A DNA stretch of 5,194 nucleotides, taken from contig CALMYA010000046.1 in assembly GCA_937873535.1 (NCBI GenBank), positions 1-5,194 on the forward strand, in the 5' to 3' direction. Numbering within the stretch: position 1 is the stretch's first letter; the number at the start of each line of letters is the position of its first letter. Origin of the DNA: an uncultured bacterium (GTDB lineage Bacteria > Patescibacteriota > Minisyncoccia > Phycocordibacterales > CAIZLB01). Below are positions 1-4,721 of the stretch, piece after piece. Made by a program: the position numbers and the translations under genes. The notes below the pieces were generated by a model, which made no database searches, was not told the DNA's origin, and saw nothing but the letters and a program-made list of their open reading frames with translations.

Positions 1-52
1 CAAGAATGGTTGTTACGAAGAAAAATATGTCGGCGTGTATGAATGTATCCAT
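1..52 (-). CDS. Small membrane protein, N-terminal fragment (cut by window edge)
   Basis: Reading leftward from an ATG at 52-50, the frame stays open to the window edge and gives 17 residues, MDTFIHADIFFFVTTIL. After a short polar start this is strongly hydrophobic and looks like the start of a membrane segment. From memory it resembles the start of a small single-pass membrane protein that recurs in Parcubacteria-type genomes; I cannot confirm this here. It lies 25 bp downstream of the DUF805 stop on the same strand, with no terminator between, so it could be the next gene of the run. An AATAAT hexamer at 66-61 ends 8 nt before the ATG, so a leaderless transcript of its own is also possible. 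No Shine-Dalgarno sequence is present. The function is unknown, and the call depends on an open frame only 17 codons long plus recognition of the N-terminus. Confidence 0.55.
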   Translation of the reverse strand, partial: MDTFIHADIFFFVTTIL

Positions 53-60
53 GATAATTT

Positions 61-66
61 ATTATT
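61..66 (-). promoter_or_regulatory. Possible -10 element of the partial small membrane protein gene
   Basis: The minus strand reads AATAAT (5 of 6 to TATAAT) ending 8 nt before the ATG at 52. The spacing would place the transcription start within one or two bases of the start codon. The stretch is very AT-rich and no clear -35 is seen, so chance occurrence is quite possible; the support is mainly the matching spacing at the other genes of the window. Confidence 0.25.
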
Positions 67-77
67 AATTTTATTTT

Positions 78-788
78 TTAAACATTGAAAATTCTGCGGA
101 AAAACGAACCTTTCGGTGAAGGACGCTTTCCATACCGGTTCGGTGCAGCGTCTCCCTTCTTAGCGAGAAGCACAATGAACAAAGCAACAATGGCCGCATG
201 AAGAATCCATAGACCGTAAAAGTTTAGCGGCCCTACGGGATAAATGAGCAGCCCGAAAAACACCAATGCCAGCCCGCCGGGCATTCCTAAATTATGCAGC
301 CTGCGAACGATGAGGGAGAAAAGCATAATACTAACAGGTAATAATAAAAGCGGGATGACAAAAAGAAACAACCCTTGTTCATCGGCCTCGGCTGCAGCCA
401 ATAATGCTGCGCTCGCTTCTGGGTAGAAAGTAGAGATAAGGACCCCGGCCGTAGCGAGAGCAATGTAGCCCAAACCGAAGAAGAAAAGAAATCCTAAAAT
501 GAAATCACGGCGGATCAGCCGACCTTTAAAAAGACCTTTTTGTTCGCGCCCTATTAAAACCGTTTCTTCGTAAACCTTATGCTCGCCTTTATGAAGCGGC
601 GGCAAAAAATCATTTTCTTCGGCTACTTTCTGCTCCCTTTCAGGATCTGTTCTTCTAATATGCTCGAAGGCTTCATTAATACTTTCTTCAGAAAAGCCCG
701 CTCGTATAAGCGTATGCCTAATGCTTTCATGGTCGACCTTATGGTCGAGCTTGTGCTGTATGAATGAATGAATTCCTTTATCAACCAT
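78..788 (-). CDS. DUF805 family membrane protein with N-terminal helical head
   Basis: This is a 236-residue membrane protein. Residues 5-45 look like a small helical bundle (FIQHKLDHKVDHESIRHTLI, then AGFSEESINEAF), a UBA-like head I have seen on many proteins of candidate-phyla bacteria. Residues 46-85 are a charged linker. The rest matches DUF805: FKGRLIRRDF at 87-96 just before the first membrane segment, the hallmark RRLHNLG at 162-168 (usually RRLHDxG), and a C-terminal AAPNRYGKRP at 214-223 (usual N-x-YG-x-xP ending). Hydrophobic segments lie near 96-118, 139-161, 172-186 and 190-209, so four passes are likely, with a basic C-terminal tail. The biochemical role of DUF805 is not known. 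The start follows the upstream stop by 29 bp, with only an over-distant AGAGG (14 nt away) as a ribosome site. It probably belongs to the same leftward run as lexA. Family call fairly sure; function none. Confidence 0.85.
   Translation of the reverse strand: MVDKGIHSFIQHKLDHKVDHESIRHTLIRAGFSEESINEAFEHIRRTDPEREQKVAEENDFLPPLHKGEHKVYEETVLIGREQKGLFKGRLIRRDFILGFLFFFGLGYIALATAGVLISTFYPEASAALLAAAEADEQGLFLFVIPLLLLPVSIMLFSLIVRRLHNLGMPGGLALVFFGLLIYPVGPLNFYGLWILHAAIVALFIVLLAKKGDAAPNRYGKRPSPKGSFFRRIFNV
729..752. repeat. 12-bp tandem repeat, two copies, inside the DUF805 gene
   Basis: ATGGTCGACCTT at 729-740 is followed directly by ATGGTCGAGCTT at 741-752, an 11 of 12 match. On the coding strand this is a duplication of four codons, giving KLDH-KVDH in the N-terminal helical head (residues 13-20). 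It keeps frame and may reflect slippage or only sequence constraint of a helix. Confidence 0.6.
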
Positions 789-795
789 ATATTAT

Positions 796-801
796 ATTAT
801 T
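796..801 (-). promoter_or_regulatory. Possible -10 element of the DUF805 gene
   Basis: The minus strand reads AATAAT (5 of 6 to TATAAT) ending 7 nt before the ATG at 788, inside an AT-rich stretch. A perfect TATAAT at 796-791 lies only 2 nt before the ATG, too close to produce the start codon. A TTGACT at 829-824 is 22 bp from AATAAT, too far for a normal -35. Read-through from the upstream gene is as likely. Confidence 0.25.
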
Positions 802-817
802 ACCTCTGCTTACTGCC

Positions 818-1939
818 CTACTTAGTCAACGGAGTGAATCCTGTAATTTTTACATTACCAGAAGAATCGATTGACGTATTAATGATTGCCGAACGTACCG
901 TGTTACCCTTACTGTAAGTTACTATGGCACGTGAAGGGCCATCGAAGGTTACGTCAGTTACTACATACCCGCTTGTCTTCGCAATTCTATTTATATTAGC
1001 TCGAATAAATGAGCTAACTTTATCTTGATCTGACATGCTGTACGTATTAGACGTTTTAGTAACAGGTTTTACAGGTGCCGATGGCGCTGACGGTTTAGCC
1101 GTACCCGATGTGTTAGACGTATTACCAGAATTGATTACTCCCGTAGGGAACATCGAATTTTGATTCGCAGCAGGCTGCTCGGCCGGGTTGGCAACTTTAT
1201 CTTCAATGGTGCCTTCTTCGGCGCCATTTCCTTTTATGCTATCGATAATATTCGACAAATTAAGATACTTCGAGAAACTAAAGTCGGCGGGCACAAAGAA
1301 CCAGAACGCCACCACAGCCAACGCTACAATGACAAAGAAAATAATTATGCCCAAAATACCACGGCTTCCGCTCTTGTTCTGCTGCTGACGAACTTGCTGC
1401 GCCTTAATATATGAATTGCTTGACTGAAGATTTGCCTGCATCGAAGACCCATTAAATGACGGCGTGCTTGCTGGCATTGGAGGCGGCGTATACGAATTTT
1501 GAGGAGCCGAAGCAAATCGAGATTGTACAGGCGCCGGTGCAGGTGTTGGTACAGGAGTAGGTGTAGGTGTCGGGATTTGGGTTGGGGTTGGAAATTGTGT
1601 TGGTGTTGGAGCAAAAGTAGGGTTGGGTGCAAATGCTGATACAGGCCTTATAGGCTGGGCTGGTACCTGAAACGAAACGGCTGGTACAGGTGTTGGAACT
1701 ACTGGCGCTGGAGCCGGTGGAGTAACAGGCGAAGGGGCAAATACAGACTTTGCTGGTACGTAAATGGAGGGTGCGGGTTGTACTGCTGGTTGTGAAGGGT
1801 GCGGCTCTGGCCGTGAAGTTGGCATACCTGAAAACTTAGGGTTCAGGTCGGGCTCAGGCTTATTGTTTGTTCCGCTGGTATTATTAGTATTAAAAGAATT
1901 GCCGCCAAAGCCAGTATTTTTTGATGTATCGTCGTTCAT
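818..1939 (-). CDS. Proline/threonine-rich single-pass membrane protein
   Basis: I do not recognise a named family. The 373-residue protein has four parts. Residues 1-30 are Asn/Thr/Ser/Gly-rich. Residues 30-165 are low-complexity and rich in Pro, Ala, Thr and Val, with repeated PTP units densest at 110-137. One clear membrane segment lies at about 194-216 (GILGIIIFFVIVALAVVAFW), preceded by the basic stretch RQQQNKSGSR. A second linker (217-298, with the acidic EEGTIEDK and later Ser/Thr/Pro-rich) leads to a compact C-terminal domain at about 299-373, predicted alpha then beta (DKVSSFIRANINRIAKTSGY, then TFDGPSRAIVTYSKG). The positive-inside rule suggests the proline-rich N-terminus is cytoplasmic and the C-terminal domain extracytoplasmic. 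The layout suggests envelope anchoring or scaffolding, but this is inference. It starts 21 bp after the lexA stop, with an extended -10 (TGATATACT) inside that gap and over the lexA stop region. No catalytic motif is visible. Confidence 0.8.
   Translation of the reverse strand: MNDDTSKNTGFGGNSFNTNNTSGTNNKPEPDLNPKFSGMPTSRPEPHPSQPAVQPAPSIYVPAKSVFAPSPVTPPAPAPVVPTPVPAVSFQVPAQPIRPVSAFAPNPTFAPTPTQFPTPTQIPTPTPTPVPTPAPAPVQSRFASAPQNSYTPPPMPASTPSFNGSSMQANLQSSNSYIKAQQVRQQQNKSGSRGILGIIIFFVIVALAVVAFWFFVPADFSFSKYLNLSNIIDSIKGNGAEEGTIEDKVANPAEQPAANQNSMFPTGVINSGNTSNTSGTAKPSAPSAPVKPVTKTSNTYSMSDQDKVSSFIRANINRIAKTSGYVVTDVTFDGPSRAIVTYSKGNTVRSAIINTSIDSSGNVKITGFTPLTK
1526..1618 (-). repeat. PTP-type low-complexity coding repeat
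   Basis: The segment coding residues 108-138 of the proline-rich protein is a run of imperfect hexanucleotide-like units, seen on the plus strand as variants of GGTGTAGGT and GGTTGGGGT. It encodes imperfect Pro-Thr and Pro-Ala units. Such runs can change length by slippage, so copy number may vary between strains. It is in frame and intact here. Confidence 0.7.
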
Positions 1940-1948
1940 ATACCTTTC

Positions 1949-1957
1949 AGTATATCA
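1949..1957 (-). promoter_or_regulatory. Extended -10 promoter for the proline-rich protein
   Basis: The minus strand reads TGATATACT, an extended -10 (TG-N-TATACT, 5 of 6 to TATAAT). The hexamer ends 9 nt before the ATG at 1939, putting the predicted start of the RNA 2-3 nt from the start codon. No good -35 is found at 16-18 bp, as is usual for extended -10 promoters. The short AAAGG lies only 3 nt before the ATG, too close for a normal Shine-Dalgarno. The site sits between the lexA stop and the next start, so this gene can be transcribed apart from lexA. Confidence 0.5.
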
Positions 1958-1960
1958 CTT

Positions 1961-2536
1961 CTATAACTTTCGTATAACAGCCTTAACAACAGCTCCGATA
2001 TTCATATCGTACTCTGGGTAAATTGGGCTATATTTCTTATTGGCAGGTTCGAGATAAAACTGACCACGCTTGTTCTGGCGAAGATATTTCATTGTCCAGC
2101 CGCCATCTACTTCTGCAATAACTATGTCGCCTATTTTTGGTTTATTTGTTCGCTCAACCAAAACCATGTCGCCTTCGGTAATGTGAGCTTCTATCATGGA
2201 GTCGCCTTTTACTTCAAGCATAAAAGTGCTTTCTTTTGTGTCGCCCATAAGAAATTCTTCGATGTTTGCAGTGTCGAGTATTTCTTCTTCGGCAACAGTA
2301 GGTAAACCAGCTTCTACAAGGCCAAGTACTGGAATTTCACCAAACAGGCGATGCGGCACAAGCTTGCCTTTTGAGTCTTTTGTAAATACACCGTCTTCTA
2401 CTAGTTTATTGATGAGCTTATAGACGGCGTTCTTCGACTTAAAGCCCACAAGAGACATTATTTCGTTATAGCCGGGCACGCGTTTATTGCTCTTATAGAA
2501 ATTGAGAATTTTTTTCTTGTAGTCTTCGTATGGCAT
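1961..2536 (-). CDS. lexA: LexA repressor (S24 self-cleaving SOS regulator)
   Basis: LexA is the dimeric repressor of the DNA-damage (SOS) response; it cuts itself when stimulated by RecA filaments on single-stranded DNA. The 191 residues have the full layout. A winged-helix DNA-binding domain covers about 1-63, with the probable recognition helix in KSKNAVYKLINKLVEDG (33-49). The cleavage site is Ala76-Gly77 in VEAGLP. The S24 catalytic domain has Ser113 in KGDSM and Lys150 in WTMKYL. Length is slightly below the usual 200 or so. The recognition helix lacks the usual SSTSTVHxHL pattern, so its operator cannot be read from homology alone. The ATG at 2536 is chosen because the DNA-binding domain begins there and an extended -10 ends 8 nt upstream. 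There is no Shine-Dalgarno, so the mRNA is probably leaderless. Read-through from the SOS-box promoter at 2853-2882 is also expected. Identification is secure. Confidence 0.96.
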   Translation of the reverse strand: MPYEDYKKKILNFYKSNKRVPGYNEIMSLVGFKSKNAVYKLINKLVEDGVFTKDSKGKLVPHRLFGEIPVLGLVEAGLPTVAEEEILDTANIEEFLMGDTKESTFMLEVKGDSMIEAHITEGDMVLVERTNKPKIGDIVIAEVDGGWTMKYLRQNKRGQFYLEPANKKYSPIYPEYDMNIGAVVKAVIRKL

Positions 2537-2544
2537 GTATATGT

Positions 2545-2572
2545 AGTATAGCAGGTGTCGGACGTCTGAAAA
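2545..2572 (-). promoter_or_regulatory. lexA promoter (extended -10, leaderless)
   Basis: On the minus strand, TTTTCA (2572-2567, 4 of 6 to TTGACA) is followed after 16 bp by TATACT (2550-2545). TGC directly precedes TATACT, forming an extended -10. The -10 ends 8 nt before the lexA ATG, so the RNA should begin 0-2 nt from the start codon. The spacer contains the imperfect palindrome described separately. Confidence 0.6.
2552..2568. promoter_or_regulatory. Imperfect palindrome in the lexA promoter, candidate operator
   Basis: CAGGTGTC-G-GACGTCTG is a 17-bp dyad with 6 of 8 arm positions matching, lying between the -35 and -10 of the lexA promoter. Its left arm shares AGGTG with the perfect palindrome at 2858-2877, and both sit beside a TATACT. 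It lacks GAAC-N4-GTTC, so it is at best a weak or divergent LexA site. Confidence 0.3.
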
Positions 2573-2591
2573 TTTCTTAAACTTTTCTTAA
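2573..2591. repeat. TTTCTTAA direct repeats 11 bp apart, upstream of lexA
   Basis: TTTCTTAA occurs at 2573-2580 and again at 2584-2591, one helical turn apart, directly upstream of the lexA -35. On the lexA strand the stretch is A-rich (TTAAGAAA twice), which could act as an UP-like element or an activator site. It may also be simple AT-rich composition. Confidence 0.35.
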
Positions 2592-2596
2592 CTCTA

Positions 2597-2794
2597 TTAG
2601 AAGAGGAACGAAGCCAATGCCCATGTGCGAGCCATTGATGCTTCACTTTCGAGACGGCGGAGGTCGGCGACAAGTTGTTTGTGGCGCTTTGCTTCCCTAT
2701 CGTACATTTCGCCTCTGACGATTTTTGAATCTATCTTCGCGTTAAGCTTGCGGAGTTCCTTCCTTATTGAAAACATGAGTGACATTTTGTTCAT
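2597..2794 (-). CDS. Small basic helical protein upstream of lexA
   Basis: The frame gives about 65 residues from the ATG at 2794 (MNKMSLMFSIRKELRKLNAK...). It is rich in Lys, Arg and Glu with heptad-like Leu/Ile spacing and should form two helices (about 9-20 and 30-52, including YDREAKRHKQLVADLRRLE). It ends in a more hydrophobic stretch (WALASFLF). The style is familiar from small proteins of candidate-phyla bacteria, but I know no function. ATGs at 2785 and 2776 are equally plausible starts; none has a Shine-Dalgarno. The frame is open further, to a GTG at 2875, but that lies upstream of the predicted transcription start and inside the operator. The gene sits 60 bp before lexA on the same strand, behind a strong promoter whose spacer is an SOS-type palindrome, so it is likely damage-inducible and co-transcribed with lexA. 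It shows no membrane segment or signal peptide. Chance ORF not excluded. Confidence 0.6.
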   Translation of the reverse strand: MNKMSLMFSIRKELRKLNAKIDSKIVRGEMYDREAKRHKQLVADLRRLESEASMARTWALASFLF

Positions 2795-2852
2795 AGTGTA
2801 TAATGAGTTTTGTTTGATAATGTACCGGCTGTTCGCTGCCTGGCATATAAAC

Positions 2853-2882
2853 AGTATAGGTGAACTACAGTTCACCTGTCAA
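2853..2882 (-). promoter_or_regulatory. Strong sigma70-type promoter with SOS-type operator in the spacer
   Basis: On the minus strand, a perfect TTGACA (2882-2877) is followed by an 18-bp spacer and TATACT (2858-2853, 5 of 6). This is the best promoter in the window. Transcription is predicted to start near 2846, giving a leader of about 52 nt before the ATG at 2794 of the small protein. No terminator is visible before lexA, so the RNA should reach it. Its spacer is wholly occupied by the palindrome at 2858-2877, which would block RNA polymerase when bound. Confidence 0.7.
2858..2877. promoter_or_regulatory. Perfect 20-bp palindrome, candidate LexA (SOS) box
   Basis: AGGTGAACTACAGTTCACCT has two perfect 9-bp arms around a 2-bp centre. 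Its core at 2862-2873 is GAAC-TACA-GTTC, which fits the GAAC-N4-GTTC core of the SOS box bound by LexA of Bacillus and other Gram-positive bacteria. It fills the spacer of the promoter at 2853-2882, upstream of the small gene and lexA. I found no other GAAC-N4-GTTC in the window. Assignment to LexA is inference from core sequence, position and the adjacent lexA; another dimeric repressor could bind it. Confidence 0.65.
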
Positions 2883-2911
2883 ATGTAAGCCTGTGGATAT
2901 CTTCGCGCAGC

Positions 2912-2929
2912 TTTCAATTAGTTTTCAAT
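2912..2929. repeat. TTTCAAT direct repeats 11 bp apart at the oxidase promoter
   Basis: TTTCAAT occurs at 2912-2918 and 2923-2929, one helical turn apart. The second copy overlaps the -35 hexamer of the oxidase promoter. This spacing suits a regulator binding one face of the helix, but two 7-mers in AT-rich DNA can arise by chance. Confidence 0.35.
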
Positions 2930-2950
2930 CTGCTAAATAACCCTTATATA
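2922..2950 (+). promoter_or_regulatory. Promoter of the FAD-linked oxidase (leaderless)
   Basis: TTTTCA (2922-2927, 4 of 6 to TTGACA) and TATATA (2945-2950, 4 of 6 to TATAAT) are separated by exactly 17 bp. The -10 ends 10 nt before the ATG at 2961, so the RNA should start about 3-5 nt from the start codon. There is no Shine-Dalgarno (the upstream bases are CCAACACCAC). It lies 45 bp beyond the SOS-type palindrome, so direct repression by a protein bound there is unlikely. Confidence 0.5.
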
Positions 2951-2960
2951 CCAACACCAC

Positions 2961-4664
2961 ATGAATCCAGAACTTATAGAATCCATACGAGCATTTTTTA
3001 AGGGTGACCTTGAATCTTCAGAAACTACACTTGCGACATATTCGCACGATGCAAGCCTTTTTGAAGTTAAGCCGTGGCTCATTGCCTTCCCTAAAAACAG
3101 TGCCGACATACAGCAGCTGGTGAAATTTGTTTCAGAACAAAAAGAAAAACACCCTGATACATGTGGAGACCTTTCTATAACAGCACGCGCTGCCGGCACC
3201 GATATGTCTGGCGGCCCTCTCAACTCTTCTATTATTTTGGACTGCACAAGATATATGAATAATATTATCGAAGTGAATTCTGAATATGCCGTAGTAGAAC
3301 CAGGTTGCTATTACCGTGATTTTGAAAAAGAAACCTTGAAGCATGGCGTCATTATGCCTGCATACACGGCCTCAAAAGAAATATGCGCGGTGGGCGGAAT
3401 GGTCGCAAACAATTCGGGCGGTGAAAAAAATATTAGATACGGAAAAGTTGAAAAATATGTAGAAGAGCTGAACGTAATATTTTCTGATGGAAATGAATAC
3501 ATTGTGCGCCCGTTGAACGAAGACCAAATGCGAGCCAAAATGCTTGAAAATACACTTGAAGGCTCAGTTTACAAAAAGCTTTGGGAGCTCATACGTGCAG
3601 AAAAAGAAACCATAATGGCAGCTAAACCTACTGTTTCTAAAAACTCCGCCGGCTACTACTTGTGGAACATATTAGATGAAAACAAAAAAACATTTGACCT
3701 ATGTAAACTTATTGTAGGTTCACAAGGTACGCTGGGTATTGTCACGAAAATAAAATTTAAGCTTGTGCCCGTGGCCACGCATTCAAACGTACTGGCTATC
3801 TTTCTTCCCGACCTTACAAACCTTGGAAACATAGTTGCCGATATTGTACCTTTCAAACCAGACAGCATTGAGTCTTATGACGACTACAGCATGAAGCTTG
3901 CGGTGCGCTTCTTTTTCGACTTCATTACTTACTTAGGGCCATGGGAAACCATGAAGCTTGGCCTGCGCTTTTTACCTGAAGCCGGCATGATACTAACAGG
4001 CGGAATACCGAAGCTTACAATTATCGTAGAAGTTTCAGGAAGCAGCGAAGAGGCGGTTAAACTGCAGCTTGAGGAAATAAAGGAAGTCGTGGCACATTAC
4101 GGATATAAAACGCATATTGCTCGAAACAGCCTTGAGGCCGAGAAATACTGGCGCATTAGGCGCGAGAGCTTTAACCTATTACGTAAGCATGTTCGCGGTA
4201 AGCGCACAGCCCCTTTTATTGATGACGTTGTCGTACCCCCGGCATGCCTACCTGAATTTCTTCCCCGCCTTCAGGCACTTTTAAAAGAATATCACCTTGT
4301 GTACACCGTAGCTGGGCACGCAGGCGATGGCAACTTCCACATCATTCCCCTTATGGACCTCACCGACAGGTATTCGACCGAAGTAATACTCGAGCTTTCG
4401 AAGAAAGTTTATGATCTTGTAAACGAATATCACGGCTCAATTACTGGTGAGCACAACGACGGCATCATCCGCACCCCTTACCTACTTCAAATGTATGGCG
4501 AGAAGGTCATTAAATTATTTAAAGAAACGAAAAATATATTTGATAGACAAAATATATTTAACCCCGGCAAAAAAGTAGACGGCACATTCGACGACATCAG
4601 AAAAGCACTTTCGGTGAAGAAACCTCACGAGATGCCTAAGTCAGCTATAAAACATAATTCATAA
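2961..4664 (+). CDS. FAD-linked oxidase/dehydrogenase, GlcD-like (VAO/PCMH fold)
   Basis: A 567-residue flavoprotein of the family that includes GlcD, D-lactate and D-2-hydroxyglutarate dehydrogenases, which oxidise 2-hydroxy acids to 2-oxo acids; the substrate here cannot be told. The N-terminal FAD-binding domain (about 35-270) has RAAGTDMSGG (76-85), GGMVANNSGG (145-154) with a following RYGKV (159-163), and GSQGTLGI (253-260). The C-terminal FAD-linked oxidase domain (about 271-540) has WRIRRESF (397-404), FIDDVVVP (419-426), GHAGDGNFH (452-460), GEHNDG (496-501) and a closing NIFNPGK (531-537). GEHNDGIIRTPYLLQMYG is closest to the long dehydrogenases that carry a fused Fe-S half, but this protein stops soon after NPGK and has no cysteine clusters, so an electron acceptor must be separate. 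No signal peptide is seen, so it is probably cytoplasmic. It has its own promoter and a shared 3' terminator. The leaderless ATG at 2961 fits the family's N-terminus. Confidence 0.93.
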   Translation: MNPELIESIRAFFKGDLESSETTLATYSHDASLFEVKPWLIAFPKNSADIQQLVKFVSEQKEKHPDTCGDLSITARAAGTDMSGGPLNSSIILDCTRYMNNIIEVNSEYAVVEPGCYYRDFEKETLKHGVIMPAYTASKEICAVGGMVANNSGGEKNIRYGKVEKYVEELNVIFSDGNEYIVRPLNEDQMRAKMLENTLEGSVYKKLWELIRAEKETIMAAKPTVSKNSAGYYLWNILDENKKTFDLCKLIVGSQGTLGIVTKIKFKLVPVATHSNVLAIFLPDLTNLGNIVADIVPFKPDSIESYDDYSMKLAVRFFFDFITYLGPWETMKLGLRFLPEAGMILTGGIPKLTIIVEVSGSSEEAVKLQLEEIKEVVAHYGYKTHIARNSLEAEKYWRIRRESFNLLRKHVRGKRTAPFIDDVVVPPACLPEFLPRLQALLKEYHLVYTVAGHAGDGNFHIIPLMDLTDRYSTEVILELSKKVYDLVNEYHGSITGEHNDGIIRTPYLLQMYGEKVIKLFKETKNIFDRQNIFNPGKKVDGTFDDIRKALSVKKPHEMPKSAIKHNS

Positions 4665-4676
4665 AAAAAAGTAACA

Positions 4677-4712
4677 AAAAAAACGCCCCCATTTCTTGAG
4701 AGGCGTTTTTTT
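4677..4712. terminator. Bidirectional intrinsic terminator between convergent genes
   Basis: An 11-bp perfect stem pairs AAAAAAACGCC (4677-4687) with GGCGTTTTTTT (4702-4712) around a 14-nt loop. Read rightward, GGCG is followed by seven T, ending the oxidase RNA 13 bp after its stop. Read leftward, the A tract becomes a T tract, ending the DoxX RNA, whose stop is at 4722. One hairpin therefore serves both genes. Confidence 0.88.
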
Positions 4713-4721
4713 GTTTATGAA

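Noticed and set aside
244..767. Plus-strand frames of 60 and 62 residues opposite the DUF805 gene.
   Set aside because: They are antisense shadows of a well-supported membrane protein and show no domain, promoter or ribosome site.
1345..1632. A 95-residue His/Leu/Arg-rich frame on the minus strand.
   Set aside because: It is a frame-shifted reading of the proline-rich repeat region; its odd composition follows from the CCN-rich DNA.
2795..2875. Upstream extension of the small helical protein to a GTG at 2875 (92 residues in total).
   Set aside because: The GTG lies inside the palindromic operator and about 30 bp upstream of the predicted transcription start, and the added residues are not like the helical body; starts at 2794, 2785 or 2776 fit better.
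2625..2888. An 87-residue plus-strand frame opposite the small helical protein.
   Set aside because: It is antisense to the promoter and small gene, has Ser/Arg-rich shadow composition, and has no promoter or ribosome site; the minus-strand frame has the promoter.
2892..2900. TGTGGATAT, an 8 of 9 match to a reverse DnaA box.
   Set aside because: Only one copy, with no cluster, no AT-rich unwinding region and no dnaA or dnaN nearby; a single match of this quality is expected by chance.
2862..2929. Idea that the SOS-type palindrome also represses the oxidase promoter.
   Set aside because: The palindrome ends 45 bp before the oxidase -35 and so would not block polymerase there; no second GAAC-N4-GTTC lies near the oxidase start.
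3891..3960. ATGAAGCTTG repeated exactly 60 bp apart inside the oxidase gene (coding MKLAVRFF and MKLGLRFL).
   Set aside because: The intervening 50 bases are not duplicated, and the residues fit the general pattern of this family's substrate-side region, so it is probably coincidence of similar codons.
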